A DNA stretch of 64,000 bases, from positions 62,001 to 126,000 of the forward strand of contig CAIYYX010000170.1 of assembly GCA_903930535.1 (NCBI GenBank), given 5' to 3'. Source of the DNA: an uncultured Sterolibacterium sp. (GTDB lineage Bacteria; Pseudomonadota; Gammaproteobacteria; Burkholderiales; Rhodocyclaceae). The notes under the pieces were generated by a model that worked only from the letters and a program-made list of their open reading frames with translations, was not told the origin of the DNA and ran no database searches. A program made the translations under genes and the position numbers. This document shows, piece by piece, positions 27,486 through 37,209 of the stretch. How positions within the stretch are numbered: the stretch's first letter is position 1; each line of letters begins with the position of its first letter.

Positions 27486-29117
27486 TCACACCGTCTCGGG
27501 CTCCATGCGTATCGCCCCGCACGGGCACTCGGTTGCGCATAGGCCGCAACCCTTGCAATAGTCGAAGTTGAAGAGGAAGCGTTTGCCGGGGCCGAGTTTG
27601 ATCACGGCATTGTCGGGGCAGACGCCGTAGCAGTTGTCGCACTCGAAACAGTTACCGCATGACAGGCAGCGGCGCGCCTCGAACAGGGCATTGCCCTCGT
27701 CGAGATCGCCCAGTACCTCCTCGAAGGTGGACTGGCGGCGGATGATGTCCAGAACGGGCTGCACCGTCTTTGGCGCATCGGCGTAATACCAGGTGTTAAG
27801 ACGGCTGAAAGTGGCGAGTTCATGCTTCTCGCGCGCGACCGGGACTTCCCCGCGCAGCCAGGCATCGATGCTTTTGGCCGACTTCTTGCCATGGCCGACG
27901 GCGTCAGTCACCGTGCGCTCGGAGGGGACCATGTCGCCGCCAGCGAATATGCCCGGATGGCCGGTCATCATGTTGCAGTCCACCGTCACCATGCCGTTGT
28001 CGACCGTAAGTCCTGGCAGTTTGTCGAGCAATGCCAGGTCGACATCCTGCCCCAGCGCCAGCACCAGGGAATCGGCCGCGATCTTCTCATACTCGCCAGT
28101 GGGTTGGGGGAATCCGTTCTCGTCCAGCGCCATCTTTTCCACCGTGAATGACGCTTCTCCCGCCTCCTTGATGGTGGTCAGCCATTTCATCATGACGCCT
28201 TCGGCGAGCGCCTCCTCGACTTCGGATTCATGGGCGGGCATTTTTTCGCGGGTGCGCCGATAGACGACGATGGCCTCTTCCGCCCCCATGCGTTTGGCGC
28301 TCCTGGCTACATCGATGGCCGTATTGCCGCCGCCGACGACGACGACGCGGCGGCCGAGCAGGGGTTTCTCCTCGCTTTCCATGCCGCGTAACACCGACAC
28401 CGCATCGAGGATGCGATTGGCGTCGCCGGCGGGAATGTAGGCGCGCTTGGCAAGATGGGCTCCGACGCCGAGGAAGGCTGCATCGAAGCCTCCCTCTCGC
28501 ATCGTCGAGAGCATGTCGTCAACCCGAGTGTTCAACCGTATGGTCACACCCATCGTTTCCAGGCGTTCTACTTCGGCATCGAGCACGGAACGCGGCAAGC
28601 GGTACTTGGGAATACCGAAGCGCATCATGCCGCCGGCGAAAGGTCCGGCCTCGAATATGGTCGCACGATGACCGAGCAGCGTCAGGTGGTAGGCTGCCGC
28701 CAGGCCGGCCGGCCCCGCCCCCACTACGAGGACATGTTTCCCCGAGAGTGGCGCCGCGACCTCGATCTTCCATCCCCGCCTGATCGCCTCGTCACCGAGA
28801 AAGCGCTCCACGGCGTGGATATTCACCGCCTCGTCGAGTTGGCCGCGATTGCAGGCCGACTCACAGCTGTGATAGCAGACCCGCCCCATGACGGCGGGCA
28901 GGGGATTGTCCTTCATCAGCTCGCGCCAGGCCGACTCGTAATCGCCCGCTTCGGCATGGAAAAGCCAGCCCTGGATGTTCTCTCCCGCTGGACAGGTATG
29001 GTTGCAAGGCGGCAGGCGATCAACATAGACGGGGCGCGCGGTTCGCCATGAGCCGGTGCGATTGGCCAGGCTGGAGCCGACATCAAGGGTGATGGCAAAG
29101 GGTTTGTTGATGTTCAT
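27486..29117 (-). CDS. 2-oxoacid oxidoreductase FAD/NAD(P)-binding subunit with fused ferredoxin domain
   Basis: A 543-residue electron-transfer subunit like PadH of phenylglyoxylate:NAD+ oxidoreductase, related to GltD/NfnB. The N-terminal Fe-S region has CNHTCPAGENIQGW and GRVCYHSCESACNR. A Rossmann FAD site (VLVVGAGPAGLAAAY, about 130) and NAD(P) site (VVVVGGGNTAIDVARSAKR, about 270) follow. The C-terminal 65 residues hold two 4Fe-4S clusters (CLSCGNCFECDNC, CKGCGLCATECPCG), equivalent to the separate delta subunit of PadF type. The start is set by an ATGA overlap with the beta-subunit stop. Confidence 0.88.
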   Translation of the reverse strand: MNINKPFAITLDVGSSLANRTGSWRTARPVYVDRLPPCNHTCPAGENIQGWLFHAEAGDYESAWRELMKDNPLPAVMGRVCYHSCESACNRGQLDEAVNIHAVERFLGDEAIRRGWKIEVAAPLSGKHVLVVGAGPAGLAAAYHLTLLGHRATIFEAGPFAGGMMRFGIPKYRLPRSVLDAEVERLETMGVTIRLNTRVDDMLSTMREGGFDAAFLGVGAHLAKRAYIPAGDANRILDAVSVLRGMESEEKPLLGRRVVVVGGGNTAIDVARSAKRMGAEEAIVVYRRTREKMPAHESEVEEALAEGVMMKWLTTIKEAGEASFTVEKMALDENGFPQPTGEYEKIAADSLVLALGQDVDLALLDKLPGLTVDNGMVTVDCNMMTGHPGIFAGGDMVPSERTVTDAVGHGKKSAKSIDAWLRGEVPVAREKHELATFSRLNTWYYADAPKTVQPVLDIIRRQSTFEEVLGDLDEGNALFEARRCLSCGNCFECDNCYGVCPDNAVIKLGPGKRFLFNFDYCKGCGLCATECPCGAIRMEPETV

Positions 29118-30115
29118 GACGCCCCGCCTTCCACGAGGCCGTACTTGCGTATATTGCGGTCGGCCAGCGCCTGCAGCCTGGCGACGATGGCCAGTTCCGG
29201 TAGCGGTTGGAAAAGATGGGCGAAACGTTTCTGCGGCTTGAGATATTCCTCCACCGGGGTTTTTCTGCGTATAGTCAAACGGCTGGTGAGTTCTCCCCAT
29301 TCGGCTTCGAATACCGGAAACAGCCCGGTCTCTTTGGCCAGACGCGCCATGCGTATTGTGTCGTGGGAAGCCGTGCCCCAGCCGAGCGGGCAGGGCACGA
29401 GAATGTGGATGTAACGCGCTCCCTGAATCTCCATGGCACGACGGACCTTGGCTTCGAGGTCGCGCAAGTCGGCAACGGTGGCCGTCGCCACATAGGGAAT
29501 ACCGTGGGCCATGGCGATCTCCGGCAGATTCTTGCCCTGGCCGAAGACGTTTCCCGGAGAGCCCCCCACGACAGGTGTCGTCGCAGTTCTGGCCGCCGGC
29601 GGCGTCGCCGAAGAGCGCTGGCCGCCGGTGTTCATGTAGCCCTCGTTGTCGTAACAGATGTAGAGCACATCGTCGTTGCGCTCAAACATCCCCGAGAGGC
29701 AGCCAAAGCCGATGTCGGTGGTTCCGCCGTCGCCACCCTGCGCCACCACGCGCACTTTCTTTTGTTGCTTGACCTTCAGCGCAGCGGCCACGCCGGTGGC
29801 GACCGCAGCGGCATTGCCGAACAGCGAGTGGATCCACGGAATCTGCCAGGATGTCTCTGGATAAGGCGTCGAAAAAACTTCCAGGCAACCCGTGGCATTG
29901 ACCGCGATGAGTTGCCCGTCGGCAGCCTCCATCGCCGCGTCAATGGCGTAGCGTGCGCCCAGCGCCTCGCCGCAACCCTGACAGGCACGGTGGCCGGAGT
30001 TGAGGGCGTTGGTGCGCGCCATGTCTGCCTGCACCGAACGTTGTTCCGGGTCGAGCAGACGATTGCCGACGGTGAATGTGCCGGTCTGATAGAACTTGAT
30101 CGCCTGAAATGCCAT
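29114..30115 (-). CDS. 2-oxoacid:acceptor oxidoreductase beta subunit (TPP-binding)
   Basis: A 333-residue catalytic subunit binding thiamine diphosphate. The TPP/Mg motif is GDGGTTDIGFG with the later NEGYMNTGGQRSS. The N-terminal Cys motif RACQGCGEALGARY and a later CPLGWG loop are as in PorB/PadI proteins. The start ATG at 30115 is chosen because it gives 10 bases of spacing after the alpha subunit and matches the family N-terminus. Substrate could be pyruvate, phenylglyoxylate or another 2-oxoacid. Confidence 0.9.
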   Translation of the reverse strand: MAFQAIKFYQTGTFTVGNRLLDPEQRSVQADMARTNALNSGHRACQGCGEALGARYAIDAAMEAADGQLIAVNATGCLEVFSTPYPETSWQIPWIHSLFGNAAAVATGVAAALKVKQQKKVRVVAQGGDGGTTDIGFGCLSGMFERNDDVLYICYDNEGYMNTGGQRSSATPPAARTATTPVVGGSPGNVFGQGKNLPEIAMAHGIPYVATATVADLRDLEAKVRRAMEIQGARYIHILVPCPLGWGTASHDTIRMARLAKETGLFPVFEAEWGELTSRLTIRRKTPVEEYLKPQKRFAHLFQPLPELAIVARLQALADRNIRKYGLVEGGAS

Positions 30116-30125
30116 GGCATCTTCC

Positions 30126-31376
30126 CTATAAACGCGCGGCGACCACACCCAGATCGCGCAGGATGCTCTCGGCGATCGGTCCTGAACGACGCATGGACCG
30201 TTCGCGCTCCAGCACTCTTTCGACGAGACCCTGGTCGAGATCGAGGAAGGTCAAATGTTCGAGACGCTCGGCATGGGCCTCGGCAAACAGCCGGTGCAAG
30301 GAGGCCTTGGTGATGGCCCGCCCGCCGAGGCCGGCGATCACTGTATAGCCGTGAATATTGAGATGGGAGAGCGCCATGCGCACATTCGTAGACAGTATGC
30401 CGCCGATGCCGACGGCAAGGCTTTTCTCCAGGATGACGACGCGCTTTGCCTCCTGCAATGCCGCCCGAATTTCGGTCAGCGGGAAGGGTCGGAAGGCCTT
30501 GATCGCGAGAGCCCCGATGCTGACGCCAAGATCTCGCATCTCATCGACCACGTCCTTGATGGTGCCCAGCACCGAACCCATGGCCACCACAATGGTTTCG
30601 GCACCCTCGCAGCGGTAGGAGCGCACCAGCCCGCCGGAGTCGCGGCCGAAAATTTCCGCAAACTCTGCGGCAAATTCCGGAATCAGGCTGAGCGCCTGCA
30701 ACTGCTTGGCATGGGCGAGATAACGCACCTCCGAGAAAGCCTCCGGGCCAACCATGGCGCCGATGGACACAGGCTCAGCGGGATCGAGCATCTGGCGCGG
30801 AGCATAGGTCGGCAGGAAGGCGTCCACCTGTTTCTGGGTCGGGATGTCTACGCGTTCGAAGGCATGGGTCAGGATGAACCCGTCCATGCACACCATGACC
30901 GGCAATGAGAGTTCCTCGGCCAGGCGAAAGGCCTGGATGTGCAGATCGATTGCCTCCTGGTTGGTCTCGGCGAAAAGCTGGAGCCAGCCGGCATCGCGCA
31001 AGGCCATGGCGTCGGAATGATCGTTCCAGATATTGATGGGCGCGCCGATTGCCCGGTTGGCGATGGTCATGACGATGGGCAAGCCCAGGCCGGCGGCATT
31101 GTAGACGGCTTCTGCCATGAAAAGCAGCCCCTGGCTCGCGGTCGCGGTGTATGCCCGCGCACCCGTGGCGGAGGCGCCGATGGCCACCGACATGGCGGCG
31201 AACTCGGATTCGACATTGACGAACTCGCAGTCCTGCAACTCCCCTCCCTTGACCATGGCGCCGAGCGCCTCGACGATATGCGTCTGCGGCGAAATCGGAT
31301 AGGCGCAGATGACTTCGGGCCGGCACAAGGCCACGGCTTCAGCGACGGCGCGGGAACCCTCGATCTGCTTAAGCAT
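30126..31376 (-). CDS. 2-oxoacid:acceptor oxidoreductase alpha subunit
   Basis: A 416-residue PorA/PadG-type subunit with the pyrimidine-binding TPP domain (ICAYPISPQTHIVEALG; EFAAMSVAIGASATGARAYT; ASQGLLFMAEAVYNAAGLGL) and the transketolase C-terminal-like domain (VVAMGSVLGTIKDVVDEMRD, then IKAFRPFPLTEI). The ATG at 31376 overlaps the gamma-subunit stop region by 8 bases. With the beta and gamma subunits it makes the oxidative decarboxylation core producing an acyl-CoA. Confidence 0.92.
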   Translation of the reverse strand: MLKQIEGSRAVAEAVALCRPEVICAYPISPQTHIVEALGAMVKGGELQDCEFVNVESEFAAMSVAIGASATGARAYTATASQGLLFMAEAVYNAAGLGLPIVMTIANRAIGAPINIWNDHSDAMALRDAGWLQLFAETNQEAIDLHIQAFRLAEELSLPVMVCMDGFILTHAFERVDIPTQKQVDAFLPTYAPRQMLDPAEPVSIGAMVGPEAFSEVRYLAHAKQLQALSLIPEFAAEFAEIFGRDSGGLVRSYRCEGAETIVVAMGSVLGTIKDVVDEMRDLGVSIGALAIKAFRPFPLTEIRAALQEAKRVVILEKSLAVGIGGILSTNVRMALSHLNIHGYTVIAGLGGRAITKASLHRLFAEAHAERLEHLTFLDLDQGLVERVLERERSMRRSGPIAESILRDLGVVAARL

Positions 31377-31971
31377 GGAAAGACTCCAGGGCGAGCGACT
31401 TGATGACGCCGTCAAATGCTTCGCTGGCAGCGGCGATATTGGCGGCTGCCACCTTGGGCGGGAACTTGTCACGAATGGCGCTGATCACTGAAGCCAGATG
31501 CATCATCCCGCTGATCGCCGCGAAGCCCCCCAGTAGCGGCACATTGGGTACCGGCCGGCCGACATGCCTCAGCGCCAGGTCCGTGGCGGGCACGGTGCAT
31601 AGGCGTCTGGGATCGAAGTCCTTGATGAAGTCGCCCAGGCCGAGATCGGCGAAGCCCAGGGTGGAGTTGATCAGAATGTATGCGCCAGGCGGCACCCCGC
31701 TGAACAAGTCCACCTGATGTAGCAGTGTCGGATCCTGGATGATGAGGGCATCGGGATGCATCACCGGCTCCCTTAGCCGGATCTCGCGGTCCGAGATGCG
31801 GCAGAATGCGACCACAGGTGCGCCCGTGCGCTCGGAACCAAAGCTGGGGAAAGCCTGGGCATGCCTTCCCTCGCGGAAGGCGGCATCGGCCAGCAGTTCT
31901 GCCGCAGATACCACGCCCTGCCCACCGCGGCCATGGATTCTGACCTCGAATACCATGCCTCTCTTATCCAT
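31369..31971 (-). CDS. 2-oxoacid:acceptor oxidoreductase gamma subunit
   Basis: A 200-residue PorC/PadE-type subunit. The typical start of the domain, FEVRIHGRGGQGVVSAAELLA, is followed by QAFPSFGSERTGAPVVAFCRI. It is the first gene of the four-gene operon, order gamma-alpha-beta-flavoprotein. An in-frame ATG at 31956 is an alternative start five residues in. No separate small ferredoxin gene is present, because that domain is fused to the last subunit. Confidence 0.92.
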   Translation of the reverse strand: MDKRGMVFEVRIHGRGGQGVVSAAELLADAAFREGRHAQAFPSFGSERTGAPVVAFCRISDREIRLREPVMHPDALIIQDPTLLHQVDLFSGVPPGAYILINSTLGFADLGLGDFIKDFDPRRLCTVPATDLALRHVGRPVPNVPLLGGFAAISGMMHLASVISAIRDKFPPKVAAANIAAASEAFDGVIKSLALESFHA

Positions 31972-32076
31972 GCTGTCTCTGTAAATTGTCCAGGCGAGAA
32001 AGTATGAAAAAATGATAGGCCGACTTTGTTAAAAATAGCTGATGTAGGTCAACTCCTGCCGACAAAGGACGCCGCG

Positions 32077-32847
32077 CTATTGCTGCGTAGCAGCAAGCTC
32101 TTCCCACTGAAAACCGATGTGCGACACTTCTGCTTTGATCTCGACCATGGCGGCAGCCACCTGTGCCGGATCGCCGCGCACGCCGAGTTCGATATGGCGG
32201 CGCCTGACGGCATCACCGAAGGAGGGCAGGCTGAACACGGTCAGTCCATTGTGAATCGCCTCGACATGGCGCATCAAGGCGAGCAATGCGCCTTCGTTGC
32301 CCTCCCAGACGATGATCGCCTGTTCCGCCTCCGCCACAAGATGGAAGCGCTCACGGTAATAGTTGTCGAGCACCCATTCGAGCATGGGATGGGCCATCTG
32401 CGGAAAACCCGGGAAGAAGTGGTGATGATTGAGCGAAAAACCCGGGATGCGGTTGAAAGGATTCGGGATGATGCGGCTGCCGGCCGGGAACTCCCCCAGT
32501 TGCAGCCTGTCCGGGGTCGCCTCGGTGCCTGACTCCGCGAAGCGGGCGCGAATCTCGGTCTCTGCCTCGGGATGCAGGACCACCTGCACGCCGGCCGCGG
32601 CGGCGGCGGCCTGGCGGGTATGGTCATCCGGGGTGACGCCGATGCCGCCGAAACAGAACACCACATCTTCCGACTTGAGAGAAAGGGACAGCGTGTCGGT
32701 GAGGCGGCGGCGGTCGTCGGCGAGGTAGAGGCTCCAATCGAGATGCAGGCCGCGAAGCGCCAAGAGTTCTATGGTCTTGGCAAAATGCCTGTCTGTCCTC
32801 TTGCCGCGGATGATTTCGTCGCCGATGATGATTGCGCCGAAGCCCAT
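32077..32847 (-). CDS. MoCF-domain (CinA N-terminal-like) protein
   Basis: A 256-residue protein of the molybdopterin-binding/CinA N-terminal family. The N-terminus GAIIIGDEIIRGKRTDRH and the loop CFGGIGVTPDDHTRQA match the MoCF fold; the downstream NPFNRIPGFSLNHHHFFPGFPQM is typical of stand-alone members. It lacks the C-terminal amidase domain of full CinA, so nicotinamide-nucleotide deamidation is not implied. GGAGAA lies just before the ATG, and it starts 10 bases after hrpA. Its function is unknown. Confidence 0.8.
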   Translation of the reverse strand: MGFGAIIIGDEIIRGKRTDRHFAKTIELLALRGLHLDWSLYLADDRRRLTDTLSLSLKSEDVVFCFGGIGVTPDDHTRQAAAAAAGVQVVLHPEAETEIRARFAESGTEATPDRLQLGEFPAGSRIIPNPFNRIPGFSLNHHHFFPGFPQMAHPMLEWVLDNYYRERFHLVAEAEQAIIVWEGNEGALLALMRHVEAIHNGLTVFSLPSFGDAVRRRHIELGVRGDPAQVAAAMVEIKAEVSHIGFQWEELAATQQ

Positions 32848-32857
32848 GATCTTCTCC

Positions 32858-35800
32858 TCAATGGTGGTGCTCTCTCGACTCCCAGGTCTTGGCGAGACGT
32901 TTCACCGATACCGGTGTCGGCGTGCGCAGTTCCTGGGCGAATAATGACACACGCAGCTCTTCCAGAAGCCAGCGGAATTCTTCCAGGAAAGGGTCGCTGA
33001 CTCCCGCCTTCATGCGTGCGGCGCGTTCGCGCTCGAAGGGTTTGGCGAGCCTTGCCCATTCTGCCATCGCCGCTGCGTCTCTGCTCGGGTCGATGCGCAG
33101 TTTTTCCAGGCGCAAGGAGGCAGCCTTGAGATAGCGCGGGAAGTGCTGCAAGCGCTCGAAGGGCGTGGCCAGGACGAAGCCCTTGTCGAGCAGGGCGTGG
33201 CACTGTGCGGTCACGTCGGCGGCGGCGGCGGGAAAAGCCTTGGCAAGCCCCAGCTTTTTCTGCAAGGCCGCATGTTCCGACAGGATGATGCCGACCAGCC
33301 GCGCCAGTTCCTGAGCCACCAGCGTGATGCGCGTCTTGGCAGAGACCAGACGCTCTGCGAACTCCGCCGCCGTCTGCGGCAAGGGGCTCATCATGCAGCT
33401 TCGCTCCAGGGTCGCGGCGAGCAACTGCTCCTGCAATTCGCTCTCGGTGAACAGGTTCATGAATTGCAGCGCCATGTCGCGCAGGCCGAGGTTCTTCTGG
33501 ATGTATTTCAGCGGCTCCTTCAGGCCCAAAGCGAACAGCCGGCGCAGGCCGGCGCGATGCTGCTGTTGCGCCTTCTCGGGGGTGTCGAAGACGCGCAGGG
33601 CGACCGTTTCATGTTCGTCCACCAGGGCCGGAAACCCGACCACGCTGCGCCCGGAGACGGTGATCTCCAATAGCGTGGGCAGATCGCCGAAGCTCCAGGA
33701 GGTCAGTCCGCGCAGCTCACCCTCGGCCCCCTCGGCGGCTGCGCTGCCGGGTTTGCCAAAGTCTGCTTGCGCGAAGCTTTGTTCGACGCGGCTGCCGAAG
33801 CCAGCCCGCAGCTCCGCAAGGGATCGTGACATGGACAGGGTGCCGCCGTGTTCGTCCATCAGCCGGTAGTTCATGGATAGATGCGGGCGTAACTCGCCCG
33901 GTCTGAAAGCGTCGAGCGGCAGTTTCATCGCCAACTTTTCCTCGACAGCGCGGGTCAGTGCCCGCACCAGAGGTTCTTCGAGATCATGAGCCTGCCCGCA
34001 AAAATCTTCGGAGAAACCATCGAGCGGCATCAGACGGCTTCTGACCCTGGCCGGCAGGGTCTTCAAAAGCTGTCTCACCTTTTCCTCGAGGAGGCCAGGA
34101 ACAAGCCATTCGCAGCGCGTGGCCGAGATCTGGTTCACGCTCACCAGGGGCAGCGACAGTGTGACGCCATCGTCGGCCGCCCCCGGGTCATGATGGTAGG
34201 AGAGCTTCTGTATCTGGCCGTGGAATTCAAGATGGTGAGGAAAGGCATCGGTGGTGATGCCGGAAGCCTCGTGTCGCATCAATTGCTCGCGCTCGAGAAA
34301 CAGCAACCGGGACCCCTCACGCTCGGCGTCGCGGCGCCAAGAGTCGAATGCGGCGATGGTGGTGATTTCCCGAGGAATCTTTGCCTCGTAGAAAGCGAAA
34401 ATCAGTTCCTCGTCCACCAGCACGTCAGGACGTCGCGACTTGTGCTCGAGCGCTTCGATCTCACCAATGAGCTTGCGGTTGTGCTGGAAAAACTTCGCGC
34501 GGCGGGAGAAATCCTCATGCACTTCCCCTGCAACCAGCGCCCCGCGTATGAAGAGTTCGTGCGCCAGGCTCTCTTCGCTGGGGAGTTTTCCGAACTGAAC
34601 CCTGCGCTTGGCATAAAGCAGGAGGCCGTGAAGCGTCGCGCGCTCCCAGGCCACCACCTGGCCGGAAGATTTCTCCCAGTGGGGCTCATAGACATGGCGC
34701 CGGACAAGATGGGATCCGACCCGCTCCAGCCACTCGGGTTCTATCTTTGCCAGGCAGCGGGCAAAGAGACGCGAGGTTTCCACCAGTTCGGCAGCCATGA
34801 CCCAGCGTCCGGCCTTCTTGGCGAGAGTGGAGCCCGGATGGAGATGAAACTTGATGCCGTGTGCGCCGAGATAATGTCCCTCGTCCTCGCTTTTCAGGCC
34901 GACGTGACCGAGCAGGCCCGAGAGCAGCGCCTGATGGATCGCGTCAAAGGAGGCAGGCAATTCATTCTCCTTCCAGCCATGCTCGGCGCTGACGGCGTGG
35001 AGCTGGCCGTGGATGTCGCGCCACTCGCGCAGTCGCAGCCAGGAAATGAAGTTCTGCCGGCACCAGGCCCGCTGCTTGGGAACAGACTCGTGGCTCCAAA
35101 CCTGGTCTGCGGCGGCCCAGAGCTTGAGGTAAAAAAGAAACTCGGACTTCTCGTCTTTCCATTTTGCGTGCGCCTGGTCGGCGCTCGCCGCGTGCTCGGT
35201 CGGCCTGTCCCGGGCATCCTGCACCGACAGGGCGGCGGCGATGATCAGCACTTCGCGCAAGCATCCCTGATCGCGACCACTGATAATCATGCGGCCGATT
35301 TTTGGATCGAGAGGAAGCTTGGCCAACTCCCGGCCGACTGCGGTCAGTTGCTTGCCAAGGTCAACCGCGCCCAGCTCCTCGAGCAACTGGTAGCCGTCGA
35401 CAATCATCCTCGGCAGGGGCGGTTGCAGGAAGGGGAATTCCTCGACGCCGCCCAGATTCAGCGACTTCATGCGCAGGATCACCCCGGCCAGCGATGAGCG
35501 CAAAATCTCCGGATCCGTGTAGGGCGGACGTTTGGCGAAATCCTCCTCGGCATAGAGGCGGAAACAAATGCCTGAGGACACGCGCCCGCAACGGCCGGCT
35601 CGCTGGTTGGCGGAGGCCTGGGATATGGACTCGACCTGCAACTGTTCCACCTTGTTGCGATGCGAGTAGCGTTTGATGCGGGCCAGGCCGGTATCCACCA
35701 CGTAGCGGATGCCCGGCACGGTGAGCGAGGTCTCTGCGACATTGGTCGCCAGAATCACGCGCCTGCCCTGATGGGACTGAAAGACGCGGGACTGCTCCTG

Positions 35801-36745
35801 CGCCGACTGGCGCGCGAACAGGGAGAGAATCTCGGTGCCGGGCGGGTGATGCTTGCGCAAGGCTTCCGCCGCCTCGCGTATCTCGCGCTCACCTGGCAGG
35901 AAGACCAGCACGTCACCGGGTCCGGTTCGATGCGCTTCAGCCACCGCATCAACGATGGCGTCGTTGATGTCGCGGTCCTCGCGCTGGGCGAAGGGCCGCC
36001 CCGAGCCCGGCGCAGCGCTGGACTGCGAGCTACGCGAGCCTGCCTCACCCCCTTCCCGGGGAAGGGGGCGGGGAGGAAGGTCTATTGGTCTCCAGCGCAT
36101 CTCGATGGGGTAAAGACGGCCGGAAACCTCGAACACGGGAGCACCATCGAAATGATTGGAGAAACGCTCTGCGTCGAGCGTGGCCGAGGTGACGATGACT
36201 TTCAGGTCGGGCCGCTCAGGCAAGATCTGCTTGAGATGGCCAAGCAGGAACTCGATGTTCACACTGCGCTCGTGCGCTTCGTCGAGAATGATGGTGTCGT
36301 ATTGGCGCAGCCGCGGGTCGCCCTGAGTCTCCGCCAACAGGATGCCGTCGGTCATCAGTTTGATATAAGTGTCGTTTGATACGCGGTCGGTGAAGCGGAT
36401 CTTGTACACGACATAGCGGCCCAACTCGCTTTTCAGTTCCTGGCTGATGCGCGCCGCGGTGGCGCGCGCGGCGATGCGCCGCGGCTGGGTATGGCCGATC
36501 AGACCGGCACAGCCACGGCCGAGCTCGAGGCAGATCTTGGGAAGCTGGGTGGTCTTGCCCGAACCCGTCTCGCCGCAGACAATGACCACCTGATTCTTCT
36601 CTATGGCACGGGCGATCTCGGCCCGGCGTGCCGTGACCGGCAATTCTTCATCGTAATAAATGGCTGGTCGGCCTGCGAGCCGGGCGGCGAGGTGTGTAGC
36701 ATTGCGCGCCTCCGCCGCAGCCGCAGCCTGGCGTGCCGGCTTCAT
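32858..36745 (-). CDS. hrpA: ATP-dependent RNA helicase HrpA
   Basis: A 1295-residue DEAH-box helicase, normal length for HrpA. Motif I is [13 protein letters not shown] near residue 58, motif II is DEAH ([10 protein letters not shown] near 153), and motif III is VTSATLD; motif VI (QRAGRCGR) is near 385. The HA2/OB region and the long HrpA-specific C-terminal part follow. Residues about 222-253 ([10 protein letters not shown] and after) are an in-frame insertion between the Walker-domain strands and the helicase C domain. They are encoded by a dispersed GC-rich repeat. Its ATG overlaps the crcB stop. Confidence 0.95.
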   Translation of the reverse strand: MKPARQAAAAAEARNATHLAARLAGRPAIYYDEELPVTARRAEIARAIEKNQVVIVCGETGSGKTTQLPKICLELGRGCAGLIGHTQPRRIAARATAARISQELKSELGRYVVYKIRFTDRVSNDTYIKLMTDGILLAETQGDPRLRQYDTIILDEAHERSVNIEFLLGHLKQILPERPDLKVIVTSATLDAERFSNHFDGAPVFEVSGRLYPIEMRWRPIDLPPRPLPREGGEAGSRSSQSSAAPGSGRPFAQREDRDINDAIVDAVAEAHRTGPGDVLVFLPGEREIREAAEALRKHHPPGTEILSLFARQSAQEQSRVFQSHQGRRVILATNVAETSLTVPGIRYVVDTGLARIKRYSHRNKVEQLQVESISQASANQRAGRCGRVSSGICFRLYAEEDFAKRPPYTDPEILRSSLAGVILRMKSLNLGGVEEFPFLQPPLPRMIVDGYQLLEELGAVDLGKQLTAVGRELAKLPLDPKIGRMIISGRDQGCLREVLIIAAALSVQDARDRPTEHAASADQAHAKWKDEKSEFLFYLKLWAAADQVWSHESVPKQRAWCRQNFISWLRLREWRDIHGQLHAVSAEHGWKENELPASFDAIHQALLSGLLGHVGLKSEDEGHYLGAHGIKFHLHPGSTLAKKAGRWVMAAELVETSRLFARCLAKIEPEWLERVGSHLVRRHVYEPHWEKSSGQVVAWERATLHGLLLYAKRRVQFGKLPSEESLAHELFIRGALVAGEVHEDFSRRAKFFQHNRKLIGEIEALEHKSRRPDVLVDEELIFAFYEAKIPREITTIAAFDSWRRDAEREGSRLLFLEREQLMRHEASGITTDAFPHHLEFHGQIQKLSYHHDPGAADDGVTLSLPLVSVNQISATRCEWLVPGLLEEKVRQLLKTLPARVRSRLMPLDGFSEDFCGQAHDLEEPLVRALTRAVEEKLAMKLPLDAFRPGELRPHLSMNYRLMDEHGGTLSMSRSLAELRAGFGSRVEQSFAQADFGKPGSAAAEGAEGELRGLTSWSFGDLPTLLEITVSGRSVVGFPALVDEHETVALRVFDTPEKAQQQHRAGLRRLFALGLKEPLKYIQKNLGLRDMALQFMNLFTESELQEQLLAATLERSCMMSPLPQTAAEFAERLVSAKTRITLVAQELARLVGIILSEHAALQKKLGLAKAFPAAAADVTAQCHALLDKGFVLATPFERLQHFPRYLKAASLRLEKLRIDPSRDAAAMAEWARLAKPFERERAARMKAGVSDPFLEEFRWLLEELRVSLFAQELRTPTPVSVKRLAKTWESREHHH
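36045..36080 (+). repeat. Dispersed GC-rich repeat inside hrpA
   Basis: A 36-base near-palindromic element (core CCCCCTTCCCGGGGAAGGGG) read in frame by hrpA as PLPREGG. The same element occurs in opposite orientation at 56367-56402, with 30 of 36 bases equal by hand alignment. It is flanked in hrpA by further non-family codons, so the inserted unit may be near 90 bases. Confidence 0.7.
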
Positions 36746-37125
36746 TTGGAGAACTGCTGTACGCTCAGAATGCCGAGAACTGTCATCAGGAGCGAACCGA
36801 ACAGATGCAGCGAGACCGTACCCGCCGCCCAGAGATACTGGGCGCGCTGGAGAAGCGCGACGACTTCCGCGGAGAAGCTGGAAAAGGTGGTGAGCCCACC
36901 GAGGAAGCCTGTGATGATGAGGAGTTTGACCTCGGGCGGCAGATCGGCGTTGATATGGAACACCGCCACAGCGACCCCGACCAGATAGCCACCGATCAGG
37001 TTGGCCGCCAAAGTGCCCAGGGGAACGGTGGGAAAAAGCGGATTCAGCATCAGCCCCAATCCCCAGCGCAGCCAGGCGCCTAGCGCGGCACCCGCGCCGA
37101 CGGCGGCGAATGCGGACCCGTTCAT
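36742..37125 (-). CDS. crcB: Fluoride exporter CrcB/Fluc
   Basis: A small dual-topology fluoride channel with four hydrophobic segments, 127 residues from the ATG at 37125. Motifs are [12 protein letters not shown], the pore-lining [12 protein letters not shown] with the family Asn, and [16 protein letters not shown]. An ATG at 37143 would add six residues; neither start has a clear Shine-Dalgarno. It is the first gene of crcB-hrpA-MoCF. I looked for a fluoride riboswitch upstream and saw none. Confidence 0.9.
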   Translation of the reverse strand: MNGSAFAAVGAGAALGAWLRWGLGLMLNPLFPTVPLGTLAANLIGGYLVGVAVAVFHINADLPPEVKLLIITGFLGGLTTFSSFSAEVVALLQRAQYLWAAGTVSLHLFGSLLMTVLGILSVQQFSK

Positions 37126-37209
37126 CGCGGGATGGGCATGCATGCGTTCATGCAGCGCATTTTACACCTCGGGGCAGAGGGCTTTGCCGTTAAAATAAGC
37201 GTTTTCGCA

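Noticed and set aside
33986-35497. Plus-strand open frame of about 500 codons opposite hrpA
   Set aside because: hrpA is unmistakable on the minus strand; the reverse frame has no domain or start context.
37126-37209. Possible fluoride riboswitch in front of crcB
   Set aside because: The expected GGNGAUGG core and pseudoknot sequence are not present on the minus strand; only a small TGCATG/CATGCA repeat (37139-37154) is seen.
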